A DNA stretch of 64,000 nucleotides from Noviherbaspirillum autotrophicum (GTDB lineage: Bacteria > Pseudomonadota > Gammaproteobacteria > Burkholderiales > Burkholderiaceae_D), in NCBI RefSeq assembly GCF_000818395.1, contig NZ_JWJG01000028.1, forward strand, positions 2,649,195 through 2,713,194. The letters are read 5' to 3'. How positions within the stretch are numbered: the stretch's first letter is position 1; every line of letters begins with the position of its first letter. Position numbers and translations under genes: made by a program. Shown here piece by piece: positions 9,189-17,897 of this stretch. The notes beneath the pieces were generated by a model. The model made no database searches, was not told the DNA's origin, and saw only the letters and a program-made list of their open reading frames with translations.

Positions 9189-11717
9189 ATGAAAATCGTC
9201 GTCATCGGCCATGGCATGGTCGGCCACAAGTTCCTGGAAAGCCTCTATGAGGCGGGCGTGCGCGATGCGCACGTCACCGTGCTGAGCGAAGAAGCGCGTG
9301 CCGCCTACGACCGCGTGCATCTGTCCGAATTCTTCTCCGGCAAATCCGCAGACGACCTGTCTCTGGTGGCGCCCGGCTTCTTCGAGCGCGACAATCTGCT
9401 GCTCAAATTAAATGCGCGTGCCACCGCGATCGACCGCAGCAACAAGACCGTCACCGTCGCCAGCGGCGAGGTGCTGCCCTACGACAAGCTGGTCATCGCC
9501 ACCGGCTCCTATCCATTCGTGCCGCCGGTGCCGGGCAGGGAGCGCAAGGATTGCTTCGTCTACCGCACCATCGACGACCTGGAAGCGATGCTGGAATGTG
9601 GCAGCCGCTCCGCCAGCGGCGTGGTGGTCGGCGGCGGCCTCTTGGGCCTAGAATGCGCCAAGGCGCTGCGCGACATGCACCTGAAGACGCATGTGGTCGA
9701 GTTCGCGCCGCGCCTGATGGCGATGCAGGTCGACGACGGCGGCGGGCGCATGCTGCGCAAGAAGGTCGAAGAGCTGGGCGTGGCCGTGCACACGCAAAAG
9801 AATACCGTCGAGATCGTCGACGGCGAGCAGGCGCGTAACCGCATGGTGTTTTCCGACGGCACGCACCTGGAAGCCGACATGATCGTGTTCTCCGCCGGCA
9901 TCCGGCCGCGCGACGACCTGGCGCGCGCCAGCGGCCTGGAAATCGGCCCGCGCGGCGGCATCGTCATCGGCAACGACTGCCGCACCTGTGACCCCGACAT
10001 CTACGCCATCGGCGAATGCGCGCTGTGGAACGGCCAGATCTTCGGCCTGGTCGCGCCCGGCTATGACATGGCGCGCGTCGCCGCCAAGCACCTGGCGGGC
10101 GAAGCAGCCGAGTTCGCAGGCGCCGACATGAGCACCAAGCTGAAACTGATGGGCGTCGATGTCGCCAGCATCGGCGACGCCATGGGCAGCACCGCCGCTG
10201 CCCGCGCCTACCAGTTCACCGACGAGCGCCGCCAGGTCTACAAGAAGATCGTCGTCTCCGGATGCGGCACGCACCTGCTGGGCGCGGTGCTGGTGGGCGA
10301 CGCGGCCGAATACGGCACGCTGCTGCAGATGATGCTCAACAAGATCGCCTTGCCGGAAGCGCCGGAATTCCTGATCCTGCCGCACAGCGACGGCAAGGCC
10401 AAGCCCGGCATCGGCGTCGACGCCTTGCCCGCATCCGCGCAGATTTGCTCCTGCAACAACGTCTCCAAGGGCCAGCTGTGCGATGCGGTGGCCGCCGGCG
10501 CGACCAACGTGGTCGAGCTGAAGTCGTGCACCAAGGCCGGCACCGCCTGCGGCGGCTGCGTGCCGCTGGTGACGCAGGTAATGCAGGCCGAGATGAAGAA
10601 GCGGGGACTGGCCGTCAACAACCACCTGTGCGAACACTTCGCGTATTCGCGCCAGGAGTTGTTCCACCTGATCCGCGTGGGCGACATCAAGACCTTCGAC
10701 GCGCTGCTCGACAAGCACGGCAAGGGGCTGGGCTGCGACATCTGCAAGCCGGTCGCCGCCAGCATCTTTGCATCGTGCTGGAACGACTTCGTGCTCAATA
10801 AGGAGCACGCGAGCCTGCAGGATTCGAACGACTATTTCCTCGGCAACATCCAGAAGGACGGTACCTATTCGGTCGTGCCGCGCATGCCGGGCGGCGAAGT
10901 CACGCCCGACGGCCTGATCGCGGTCGGCCAAGTGGCGAAGAAATACGGCCTGTACACCAAGATCACCGGCGGCCAGCGCGTGGATCTGTTCGGCGCGCGC
11001 GTCGACCAGTTGCCGCAGATCTGGGAAGAGCTGATCGCCGCCGGCTTCGAGTCGGGCCATGCCTACGGCAAGTCGCTGCGCACCGTGAAATCGTGCGTCG
11101 GCTCGACCTGGTGCCGCTATGGCATGGACGACAGCGCCGGGCTGGCGATCGAGCTGGAGAACCGCTACAAGGGCTTGCGCGCGCCGCACAAGATCAAGTT
11201 CGGCGTGTCCGGCTGCACCCGCGAATGCGCCGAGGCGCAGGGCAAGGACGTGGGCGTGATCGCCACCGAAAAGGGCTGGAACCTGTACGTGTGCGGCAAC
11301 GGCGGCATGAAGCCGCGCCACGCCGAACTGCTTGCGTCCGACCTGTCGAAACAACAGCTGGTGGCCTACATCGACCGCTTCCTGATGTTCTACATCCGCA
11401 CCGCCGACCGCCTGCAGCGCACCAGCGTATGGCGCGACAACCTCGAAGGCGGCCTCGACTACCTGAAGGAGGTCGTCATCGGCGACAAGCTGGGCCTGGC
11501 GGCGGAACTGGAAGCCGACATGCAGCGCGTGGTCGACACCTATGCCTGCGAATGGAAGAACGCCGTCACCGATGCCGAGACGCGCAAGCGCTTCCGCCAG
11601 TTCGTCAACAGCGACCAGCCGGACGAGAACGTGGTGTTCGTCGAAGAGCGCGGCCAGATCCGCCCGGCCACGCCGCAGGAACGCAAGGTCATTCCCATCA
11701 TTGCCAACGTAGCGTAA
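9189..11717 (+). CDS. nirB: Nitrite reductase [NAD(P)H], large subunit
   Basis: An 842-residue cytoplasmic siroheme enzyme that reduces nitrite to ammonium. In order: an FAD/NAD(P)-binding module from the N-terminus (GHGMVGHKFLE dinucleotide motif), a BFD-like [2Fe-2S] module at about 419-456 (CSCNNVSKGQ with CGGC), a second Cys-containing helical segment near 490-535, and the sulfite/nitrite reductase domain. Siroheme and [4Fe-4S] ligands are visible as C-x5-C (CVGSTWC, about residue 636) and C-x3-C (GCTREC). Length matches the family. It is followed 12 bases later by nirD and sits behind a sigma-54 promoter, which points to nitrogen-limited, assimilatory expression. Confidence 0.97.
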   Translation: MKIVVIGHGMVGHKFLESLYEAGVRDAHVTVLSEEARAAYDRVHLSEFFSGKSADDLSLVAPGFFERDNLLLKLNARATAIDRSNKTVTVASGEVLPYDKLVIATGSYPFVPPVPGRERKDCFVYRTIDDLEAMLECGSRSASGVVVGGGLLGLECAKALRDMHLKTHVVEFAPRLMAMQVDDGGGRMLRKKVEELGVAVHTQKNTVEIVDGEQARNRMVFSDGTHLEADMIVFSAGIRPRDDLARASGLEIGPRGGIVIGNDCRTCDPDIYAIGECALWNGQIFGLVAPGYDMARVAAKHLAGEAAEFAGADMSTKLKLMGVDVASIGDAMGSTAAARAYQFTDERRQVYKKIVVSGCGTHLLGAVLVGDAAEYGTLLQMMLNKIALPEAPEFLILPHSDGKAKPGIGVDALPASAQICSCNNVSKGQLCDAVAAGATNVVELKSCTKAGTACGGCVPLVTQVMQAEMKKRGLAVNNHLCEHFAYSRQELFHLIRVGDIKTFDALLDKHGKGLGCDICKPVAASIFASCWNDFVLNKEHASLQDSNDYFLGNIQKDGTYSVVPRMPGGEVTPDGLIAVGQVAKKYGLYTKITGGQRVDLFGARVDQLPQIWEELIAAGFESGHAYGKSLRTVKSCVGSTWCRYGMDDSAGLAIELENRYKGLRAPHKIKFGVSGCTRECAEAQGKDVGVIATEKGWNLYVCGNGGMKPRHAELLASDLSKQQLVAYIDRFLMFYIRTADRLQRTSVWRDNLEGGLDYLKEVVIGDKLGLAAELEADMQRVVDTYACEWKNAVTDAETRKRFRQFVNSDQPDENVVFVEERGQIRPATPQERKVIPIIANVA

Positions 11718-11729
11718 GGACAGAAAGCC

Positions 11730-12077
11730 ATGACACACGAATTCAAGACCACCACCTGGAGCCCGGTCTGCTGCGTCGACGACATCGTTCCCAACACCGG
11801 CGTGTGCGCGCGGATCAAGGACCGGCATGTCGCGGTCTTCCACGTCAGCGACAAGACGCCGCGCCTGTTCGCCATCGACAACTACGACCCCAACGCGCAG
11901 GCCAGCGTGCTCTCGCGCGGACTGGTCGGCAACGCAGGAGAACGCATCGTGGTCGCCTCGCCCATCTACAAGCACCACTTCGACCTGCAAAGCGGCCAGT
12001 GCATCGAAGCGCCGGAGAACTCCGTCAAGGCCTATCCGGTGCGCGTCGAAAACCGCACGGTCTGGGTCGCCGTCTGA
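11730..12077 (+). CDS. nirD: Nitrite reductase [NAD(P)H], small subunit
   Basis: A 115-residue Rieske-like protein. As is usual for NirD, the Rieske Cys/His cluster ligands are not conserved in pairs (only the remnant IYKHHFDLQSGQC is seen), so it does not bind an iron-sulfur cluster in the standard way. It forms the functional complex with NirB. The ATG is preceded by AAGGACAGAAAG-type purine-rich sequence and the gene lies 12 bases after nirB. Confidence 0.95.
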   Translation: MTHEFKTTTWSPVCCVDDIVPNTGVCARIKDRHVAVFHVSDKTPRLFAIDNYDPNAQASVLSRGLVGNAGERIVVASPIYKHHFDLQSGQCIEAPENSVKAYPVRVENRTVWVAV

Positions 12078-12134
12078 GTGCCGGAAAAACAGATTCCCCA
12101 TTAACCGCAGCACCAGCAACAGGAAGGAAGCACC

Positions 12135-12944
12135 ATGGCTTATCTCGCGCCCTCGGAATTCGTCACCAAGATGGTGGACGCCGGCGAATCGAAAATCTTC
12201 ATGTCGACCAGGGATACCCTGATCCGGGCCTATATGGCCGGCGCGATCCTCTGCCTGGCGGCGGCGTTCGCGGTGACGATCAATGTCCAGACCGGCCAGC
12301 CGCTGCTGGGCGCCGTGCTCTTTCCCGTCGGCTTTTGCATCCTGTATTTGCTCGGCTACGACCTGCTGACCGGCGTGTTCGTGCTGTCGCCGCTGGCCTT
12401 GCTGGATAAGCGCCCCGGCGTGACGCTGGGCGGCGTGCTAAAAAACTGGGGGCTGGTATTCGTCGGCAATTTCGCCGGCGCGTTCACCGTCGCCGTCCTG
12501 ATGGCGATTACCTTCACCTACGGCTTCTCGGTCGAGCCCAATGCGGTGGGCAAGGCGATCGGCGTGATCGGTGAAAACCGCACGCTGGGCTACGCAAAAT
12601 ATGGCGCAGCCGGCATGCTGACCTTGTTTGTGCGCGGCATGCTGTGCAACTGGATGGTATCGACCGGCGTGGTCGGGGCGATGATTTCTACCTCCGTCCC
12701 CGGCAAGGTCATCGCCATGTGGATGCCGATCATGGTCTTCTTTTACATGACCTTCGAGCACTCCGTGGTGAACATGTTCCTGTTCCCGTCGGGCCTGCTG
12801 TTGGGCGGGCATTTTTCGCTGATGGATTACCTGGTCTGGAATGAGCTGCCGACGGTCCTCGGGAATCTGGTTGGCGGGCTGACCTTCACCGGCCTGACGC
12901 TGTACACCACCCATGTGAAGACCGCGCCCAAGCGCGCCTTCTGA
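12135..12944 (+). CDS. nirC: Formate/nitrite transporter (FNT) family channel, NirC-like
   Basis: A 269-residue membrane protein with six hydrophobic helices and FNT landmarks: GRxLFPVGFC-like segment around AVLFPVGFCI, the VFVGNFAGAF motif and MLCNWMVSTGV. FNT proteins form pentameric channels for nitrite or formate. Position directly after nirBD (57-base gap, good AAGGAAG ribosome site) supports nitrite uptake. A strong terminator follows, closing the operon. Confidence 0.92.
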   Translation: MAYLAPSEFVTKMVDAGESKIFMSTRDTLIRAYMAGAILCLAAAFAVTINVQTGQPLLGAVLFPVGFCILYLLGYDLLTGVFVLSPLALLDKRPGVTLGGVLKNWGLVFVGNFAGAFTVAVLMAITFTYGFSVEPNAVGKAIGVIGENRTLGYAKYGAAGMLTLFVRGMLCNWMVSTGVVGAMISTSVPGKVIAMWMPIMVFFYMTFEHSVVNMFLFPSGLLLGGHFSLMDYLVWNELPTVLGNLVGGLTFTGLTLYTTHVKTAPKRAF

Positions 12945-12960
12945 TTCGCATCGCGGCAGG

Positions 12961-13000
12961 AGAGCCCCGTGCCGTCCGGACCGGGGCTCTTTATCTTTTG
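12961..13000 (+). terminator. Rho-independent terminator after nirC
   Basis: AGAGCCCCG and CGGGGCTCT form a 9-bp stem followed by TTATCTTTT. It separates nirBDC from the kinase gene whose start codon is only 10 bases further on. Confidence 0.88.
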
Positions 13001-13009
13001 GCATCCACC

Positions 13010-14743
13010 ATGCGCAGTCAGCTGAAAATCTCCGTCGGTCAGCATTCCGACAAGGGGCGCAAGCAAACCAACCAGGATTTCCACGGCATCTGCGTGCCGC
13101 AGGAGCCGCAGCTCGGTTCCAAGGGCATTGCCGTTGCCATCGCCGACGGCATCAGCAGCAGCCTGGTCAGCCACATCGCCAGCCAGTCGGCGGTGGCCGC
13201 CATCCTGCAGGATTACTACTGCACGTCGGACGCCTGGTCGGTGAAGACCTCGATCGAGCGCGTGGTGGTCGCCACCAACTCCTGGCTGCACGCGCAAACG
13301 CGGCAAAGCCAGTACCACCTCGACCAGGACCGAGGCTACGTCTGCACCTTGAGCGCCATGGTCATCAAGTCGACCACCGCGCACCTGTTCCATGTCGGCG
13401 ACGCACGCATCTACCAGCTGCACGGCAAGCGGCTCGAGCAGCTCACCAACGACCATCGGGTATGGGTGTCGCGCGAACAAAGCTATCTCGGCCGCGCACT
13501 GGGCATCAATCCGCAGCTGGAGATCGATTACCGCGCGCTGCAGGTGGAGCCGGGCGACCTCTTCCTGCTGGCCACGGACGGCGTCTATGAATACGCCAGC
13601 GCCGACGGCATCGCCGCCGCCATCGCCAGCCACGCAAACGACCTGGACCGGGCCGCCAGAAGCATCGTCGAGGAAGCCTGCCGGCAAGGCAGCCCGGACA
13701 ACCTCACCGTCCAGCTGGTCCGAATCGACGCCTTGCCCGATCCGCAGGCAAGCGAGATGGTCCGGCAGCGCGGCGCGCTACGGCTGCCGCCGCTGCTGGA
13801 GCCACGCATGATGTTTGACGGATACCGGATCATCCGCGAAGTGCACGCCAGCAGCCGCAGCCATGTCTACCTGGCAGTGGATGGCGACACCGGCGAGCAC
13901 GTCGTCCTCAAGACGCCTTCCATCGACTTGCGCGACGATCAGGCCTACCTGGAGCGGTTCCTGATGGAAGAATGGATCGCGCGCCGCATCAACAGCGCGC
14001 ATGTGCTCAAGCCCGGCCGGCAGACCCGAAAGCGCAACTTCCTGTATGTCGCCACCGAATTCATCGAGGGCCAGACACTGTCGCAGTGGATGATCGATCA
14101 CCCGCAGCCGGATCTGGATACCGTGCGCCGCATCGTCGAGCAGATCGCCCGGGGATTGCGCGCCTTTCACCGGCTGGAAATGGTGCACCAGGACCTGCGG
14201 CCCGACAACATCATGATCGACAGCAGCGGCACCGTCAAAATCATCGATTTCGGCGCGACCAGCGTTGCCGGCATCGTGGAAAGCGCGCCGCCGGCCGAGC
14301 GTTGCCATCTGCTCGGCACGGCCCAATACGCCGCTCCCGAATATTTCCTGGGCGAGCCCGGCACGCCGCGTTCGGACTTGTTTTCGCTGGGCGTGATCGC
14401 CTACCAAATGCTGGCCGGACGGCTGCCGTACGGCGCGCAAGTCGCCAAGGCGCGCACCGCTGCGGCGCAACGGCGGCTGCAATATGACGGCGCGCTGGGC
14501 ATGAACCGCAAGATTCCGGCCTGGGTCGACGAAGCGATCAGGAAGGCGGTCCATCCGGATCCGCGCAAGCGCTATGACGCGTTATCCGAGTTCGTATTCG
14601 ACCTGCATCACCCGAACCGGGCCTTTCTCAACCGTGCGCGCCTGCCGCTGATCGAGCGCCATCCTGTTGCTTTTTGGAAGGGTGTTTCCTTTGTGCTAAC
14701 GACGCTCTTGCTCGCATCGCTGCTGCGTTCGGCCTTCCGGTAA
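13010..14743 (+). CDS. PP2C phosphatase fused to a Ser/Thr protein kinase, membrane-anchored
   Basis: A 577-residue protein. Residues about 5-240 are a PP2C-type phosphatase (SDKGRKQTNQDF, AIADGISSS, HVGDARIYQL, LATDGVYEY, DNLTVQLV hold the metal-binding Asp residues). Residues about 265-540 are a Hanks-type kinase: Lys in HVVLKTPS, catalytic loop HQDLRPDN (a variant of HRDLKPEN with Gln replacing the Arg), IDFG, and APEYF. One C-terminal membrane helix follows. Similar fusions occur beside nitrate/nitrite assimilation genes in proteobacteria. The ATG at 13010 is favoured over an in-frame TTG at 12998, which lies in the terminator. Targets are unknown; NirC or the nitrogen-assimilation machinery are candidates by position only. 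Confidence 0.9.
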   Translation: MRSQLKISVGQHSDKGRKQTNQDFHGICVPQEPQLGSKGIAVAIADGISSSLVSHIASQSAVAAILQDYYCTSDAWSVKTSIERVVVATNSWLHAQTRQSQYHLDQDRGYVCTLSAMVIKSTTAHLFHVGDARIYQLHGKRLEQLTNDHRVWVSREQSYLGRALGINPQLEIDYRALQVEPGDLFLLATDGVYEYASADGIAAAIASHANDLDRAARSIVEEACRQGSPDNLTVQLVRIDALPDPQASEMVRQRGALRLPPLLEPRMMFDGYRIIREVHASSRSHVYLAVDGDTGEHVVLKTPSIDLRDDQAYLERFLMEEWIARRINSAHVLKPGRQTRKRNFLYVATEFIEGQTLSQWMIDHPQPDLDTVRRIVEQIARGLRAFHRLEMVHQDLRPDNIMIDSSGTVKIIDFGATSVAGIVESAPPAERCHLLGTAQYAAPEYFLGEPGTPRSDLFSLGVIAYQMLAGRLPYGAQVAKARTAAAQRRLQYDGALGMNRKIPAWVDEAIRKAVHPDPRKRYDALSEFVFDLHHPNRAFLNRARLPLIERHPVAFWKGVSFVLTTLLLASLLRSAFR

Positions 14744-14898
14744 CCGCCTGCGCGGGCCGGGCAAGGCACTTGCCATTCCAGCCACGCGGCGCGCCGTTAC
14801 AGCTGCTTACCATTGAAACAGTGCAATAAAGACTTTATACGTGCGTCAGGCGTTTCTCCCTGTAAGAATCACCTCGTTGAATCTTTTGGAGAGTAACC

Positions 14899-15408
14899 AT
14901 GCAAGCAAGCAAACAGTCCGGCCACATTCATCCCCTCATGGCTGGCGCCGCCGCGTCCGTCATTCTGGTCAGCTTGGTCGCCGCCGCCGCGATTGTCGGC
15001 ATTATCCCGAATTCGCACAGCAGCGCCGTAGACAGCGAACACGCCGCGCCGCAGGCCGTCATGGCCGCCCCCGCCCCGGCGCCCGTCCAGCAAGCCGCCG
15101 CCGCGCCGGTCGCCGTCAAGGAAGTGGTGCAGCACAAGACCGTCGTGCATCACCAGTATGTGCAGCATCACGCCAGGCCGGTCCAGGTCGCGCAGGCGGC
15201 ACCCGCGCCGCAGTACGCGCCGGCCCCGGCGTACCAGCAACCGGCGCCCGCCGCACAGAACAGCCCGGTCGGCATCGGCGTGGGCGCGGTCGTCGGCGGA
15301 TTGATCGGCAGCCAGGTCGGCGGCGGCAACGGCAAGACCCTGGCGACGATTGCAGGCGCGGTCGGCGGCGGATACCTCGGCAATGAAATCGCCAAGAAGA
15401 GCCAGTAA
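14899..15408 (+). CDS. Glycine-zipper 2TM domain protein
   Basis: A 169-residue protein with one N-terminal membrane segment, a linker rich in Ala, Pro, Gln and Val, and a C-terminal glycine zipper (GIGVGAVVGGLIGSQVGG, then GAVGGGYLGNEIAKK). Such domains are found in envelope lipoproteins and outer-membrane-associated proteins (Rick_17kDa/SlyB-like). Ribosome site GGAGAG precedes the ATG. The next gene carries the same domain, suggesting a local duplication of the zipper module. Precise function unknown. Confidence 0.85.
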   Translation: MQASKQSGHIHPLMAGAAASVILVSLVAAAAIVGIIPNSHSSAVDSEHAAPQAVMAAPAPAPVQQAAAAPVAVKEVVQHKTVVHHQYVQHHARPVQVAQAAPAPQYAPAPAYQQPAPAAQNSPVGIGVGAVVGGLIGSQVGGGNGKTLATIAGAVGGGYLGNEIAKKSQ

Positions 15409-15454
15409 AGGCCATGCCGGTGCGCCGGCCAATCACCCTCGTGGGAGCATCATC

Positions 15455-15988
15455 ATGCCAACCAGACTAGTCATCGCAGCCGCCATTCTTGCCCTGCCGC
15501 TGGCGGCCGGCGCCACCGAATACCGCACCGTCGAGCGGCCGCGGCAGGAATGCTGGAATGAGCAGGTGCCGGTCCAAAGCGCAGGCGCCGATTACGGCGG
15601 CGCCATCGTCGGCGGCCTGGCCGGCGGCATCCTCGGCAACCAGGTCGGCGGCGGCAACGGAAAAACGATTGCCACCGCGGTCGGCGCCATGACCGGCGCA
15701 GTCGTCGGCGATCGCATGTCGTCGCGCGGCGCGTCGTATCAGACGCAAACCGTGCGACGCTGCCGCACCGTGGTCGACCATGTGCAGGTTCCCGTCGTCC
15801 GCGAGCAAGTCCCGGTCTACGTCGAGCCGCAGCCGGTCTACGTGCAGCCGCAGCGGGTGTATGTGCAGCCGCGCCCGGTCGTCGTGGTTGAACAGCCAGC
15901 CTATTTCGTGGGGCGTGAAGAATACCGCTACGGCTGGCGCGAGCACCACCACCGCCACCATCATCATCGTTACGACGACGATGATTGA
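15455..15988 (+). CDS. Periplasmic glycine-zipper 2TM protein with Val-Tyr-Pro-Gln repeats and a His/Asp tail
   Basis: A 177-residue protein: signal peptide (cleavage near LPLAAGA-TE), a segment with a conserved Cys (RQECWNEQVPV), the glycine zipper GGAIVGGLAGGILGNQVGG, then repeats of the type PVYVEPQPVYVQPQ, and a C-terminal tail of His, Arg and Asp. The Cys-rich N-terminus and zipper are typical of a common betaproteobacterial envelope protein. The acidic/His tail could bind metal ions. The ATG at 15455 has a GGGAG site; the frame is open further upstream but lacks one. Confidence 0.82.
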   Translation: MPTRLVIAAAILALPLAAGATEYRTVERPRQECWNEQVPVQSAGADYGGAIVGGLAGGILGNQVGGGNGKTIATAVGAMTGAVVGDRMSSRGASYQTQTVRRCRTVVDHVQVPVVREQVPVYVEPQPVYVQPQRVYVQPRPVVVVEQPAYFVGREEYRYGWREHHHRHHHHRYDDDD

Positions 15989-16159
15989 AGCCGCCAGTCG
16001 GTCGCCTGCCGTGCCGCGGCCGGCATGGCGCCATGCAGGTCACAAGCCGGCCTTGCCTCCTGCGCCATTGTGCTAGCGCACATAAGAAGTTCTTGTCTTC
16101 AGTGAATGCGTTCTGCTAGTCTAGTATCCATACTTTTGCGTAACCACGGAGGTGCACCC

Positions 16160-16345
16160 TTGCGCGGCTCTAGCTGGAAATACCGGGACGACTATTCGAA
16201 TGCCGCCCCACTCAAGGCGCTGATGACAGCTACGCCGATGACGGCACAGCAACATACGGCATTACTCCAGAAACGGATAGAACGCAGAAGGAATCTGGAA
16301 ACGGCAAAAGAACTCAAGGCGGCGGCGGACGACAATCTTTGGTAG
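16160..16345 (+). CDS. Small basic hypothetical protein
   Basis: A 61-residue frame with a TTG start that has a strong GGAGG site 7-8 bases upstream; an ATG start at 16106 in the same frame lacks one. The product has a basic helical core (LLQKRIERRRNLETAKELKAAADD) and no signal peptide. No family recognised. The codon pattern and ribosome site favour a real gene, but homologues would be needed to be sure. Confidence 0.4.
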   Translation: MRGSSWKYRDDYSNAAPLKALMTATPMTAQQHTALLQKRIERRRNLETAKELKAAADDNLW

Positions 16346-16404
16346 TGATGTCCTGAAAGCCATGCCGCTCGCGCCGTCCGGCGAACCGGCACCGCAAGCA
16401 CGCA

Positions 16405-16436
16405 TAAAAAAGGCCCGCAGTCGCGGGCCTTTGTCT
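16405..16436 (-). terminator. Rho-independent terminator of the psiF-like gene
   Basis: An 8-bp stem AGGCCCGC/GCGGGCCT with a 4-base loop. On the minus strand it is followed by six T residues; on the plus strand the T-tract is weaker, so it may act in both directions. Confidence 0.85.
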
Positions 16437-16445
16437 TATCAGCGC

Positions 16446-16736
16446 TTATCCGCTCTTCTTCAGGCACTCGCTCATGAACTTCTTGCGATCGGCGCCTTTC
16501 ATGTCCTTGGCTTCGGCGTTACAGGATTTCATTTTCTCCTGTTGCGCCTTCTGCGCCTCGCTGACTTTCGGCTTACTGCTCAGGCACTCTTTCATGAATG
16601 CCTTGCGCTCGTCGCCCTTCTTGTCGCTGGCCTCCTTGTTACAGGCCGCCATTTTCTGCTGTTGCGCGGTTGCGGCAAACACGGGCTGAAATGCGAAGGG
16701 TGCAAGAAGCAAAGCTGCTGCAAAGAACTTCTTCAT
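16446..16736 (-). CDS. psiF: PsiF-repeat protein
   Basis: A 96-residue exported protein: signal peptide ending near FQPVFA-A, then two copies of the PsiF repeat (KMAACNKEASDKKGDERKAFM and KMKSCNAEAKDMKGADRKKFM), each with two Cys residues. PsiF of E. coli is phosphate-starvation induced, of unknown function; the repeat is common in periplasmic proteins. Monocistronic by context, with its own terminator. No Pho box was recognised upstream. Confidence 0.88.
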   Translation of the reverse strand: MKKFFAAALLLAPFAFQPVFAATAQQQKMAACNKEASDKKGDERKAFMKECLSSKPKVSEAQKAQQEKMKSCNAEAKDMKGADRKKFMSECLKKSG

Positions 16737-16947
16737 ACGGCTCTCCTTTGTAGAGGGTTAACAACATTTTCTAGGTTCCCACTATACGAGGAAATTGAAA
16801 AGGTGTGAAATCAAGCAGGAAAGCCATTCCTTGGAAAATCTGTGCGGCCAATATCCAGTCTGGCGCGTTACCCCGTTTGCCCCGGGAAATACGCTGCCGA
16901 CATAGCCGATCCCGTTCCTGGCAACCCCGCCTGGGGGCACAGGTGCT

Positions 16948-17394
16948 TCATTCATGCCGTTCCGCAGAAAACGACGCTGTGCTGGGCCGGCCAGAGCGGG
17001 CCAACGCCACCGGCAGGCTCTGGGCAATGCCGAAGCCGAGCTCAACGACGGTAAAGGCCAGGATGATGGGATTGGCGCCGAGGGCGAGGGCATACAGCTG
17101 CCAGGCAGCGAACAGGAAGCGGCCGGCGGCATCATAGCGGCCGTAGCGTTGCTGCGTGTGGCGCAAGCGCAGGATCGCCCACACGGTAACGATCGAGCCC
17201 AGCAGGTTCGCCATCAGCATGTGTTCCGGCGCAAACGGCGGCAGGCTGCCCGGCAAACCGAGCAGGCCCGCCGCCGTCCCCAGTCCGCCATGAATTGCCG
17301 CAAACGTCCACGGCGTCGCGAAGCCGATGGTCGCGACCAGGTCATACCATGCGCTGGCGCGCACGATGCGCAAATAGCTGTTCGCCTCAATCAT
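16948..17394 (-). CDS. Small integral membrane protein controlled by the divergent MerR regulator
   Basis: A 148-residue protein with about four hydrophobic helices and no recognised family. The ATG at 17394 has a GGGAG site; a longer in-frame start at 17454 would run through the promoter. Directly upstream is a MerR-type promoter and, divergently, a merR-family gene. This arrangement usually means the membrane protein is the regulated target. The stimulus is unknown. Confidence 0.72.
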   Translation of the reverse strand: MIEANSYLRIVRASAWYDLVATIGFATPWTFAAIHGGLGTAAGLLGLPGSLPPFAPEHMLMANLLGSIVTVWAILRLRHTQQRYGRYDAAGRFLFAAWQLYALALGANPIILAFTVVELGFGIAQSLPVALARSGRPSTASFSAERHE

Positions 17395-17429
17395 TTCTTT
17401 CTCCCTGCTGGATGATGGAGCCAGCTTAA

Positions 17430-17454
17430 AGCCTGGAGTACACTCCAAGGTCAA
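17430..17454 (-). promoter_or_regulatory. MerR-type promoter with 19-bp spacer and operator dyad
   Basis: On the minus strand, -35 TTGACC (17449-17454) is followed by a 19-bp spacer carrying the dyad CTTGGAGTGTACTCCAGG and a -10-like TTAAGC. The long spacer with a central palindrome is the hallmark of MerR-activated promoters. It points to the membrane protein gene at 17394. Confidence 0.82.
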
Positions 17455-17478
17455 GCGTTACTTGCGGGAGCAATGTTC

Positions 17479-17838
17479 ATGAGGATCGGCCATCTTGCGG
17501 CGGTGACCGGCGTCAGCTGCGATACCCTGCGCTTTTATGAAAAGCGCGGCTTGATCCGCGCGGCCCGGGGCAGCAACGGCTACCGGCGCTATGCACCGGA
17601 AACCGTGCAACTTGTCGGCTATATCCGCACCGCGCAAAGGCTGGGATTCAGTTTGACGGAGATCGGGGAAAGCCTGCCCGCGCTATGGAATGCCGCGCAT
17701 CCGGATGCGGCCGTGGCGCAGCTGCTCACGGAGAAGGTCGAAGCCATCGAGGTGCGCATCGCAGAGCTGGAAGGCTTGAAGAAGGAGTTGCTGGAGCGGG
17801 CTGCGCAACTGTGCCCGCTGGCCAACCGGCGCCAATGA
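17479..17838 (+). CDS. MerR-family transcriptional regulator
   Basis: A 119-residue protein with the MerR winged helix-turn-helix (MRIGHLAAVTGVSCDTLRFYEKRGLI), the wing residues NGYRRY, and a long dimerisation helix. The C-terminus has a single Cys (AAQLCPLANRRQ). The metal-binding pair used by CueR/ZntR is not obvious, so the effector may be a metal, thiol or organic signal. The ATG at 17479 has GGGAG at good spacing; the one at 17473 is too close to it. Divergent from the membrane protein gene, with a matching operator between them. Confidence 0.9.
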   Translation: MRIGHLAAVTGVSCDTLRFYEKRGLIRAARGSNGYRRYAPETVQLVGYIRTAQRLGFSLTEIGESLPALWNAAHPDAAVAQLLTEKVEAIEVRIAELEGLKKELLERAAQLCPLANRRQ

Positions 17839-17897
17839 AATGGCGATAACCGGGGTTAGCCGCCGATCGTTCCGCACGACCAGCGGCATGACGAAGC

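Noticed and set aside
9648-12119. Long minus-strand frame (823 codons) opposite nirB and nirD
   Set aside because: It is the antisense of well-identified genes in GC-rich DNA, low-complexity in composition and without family signatures.
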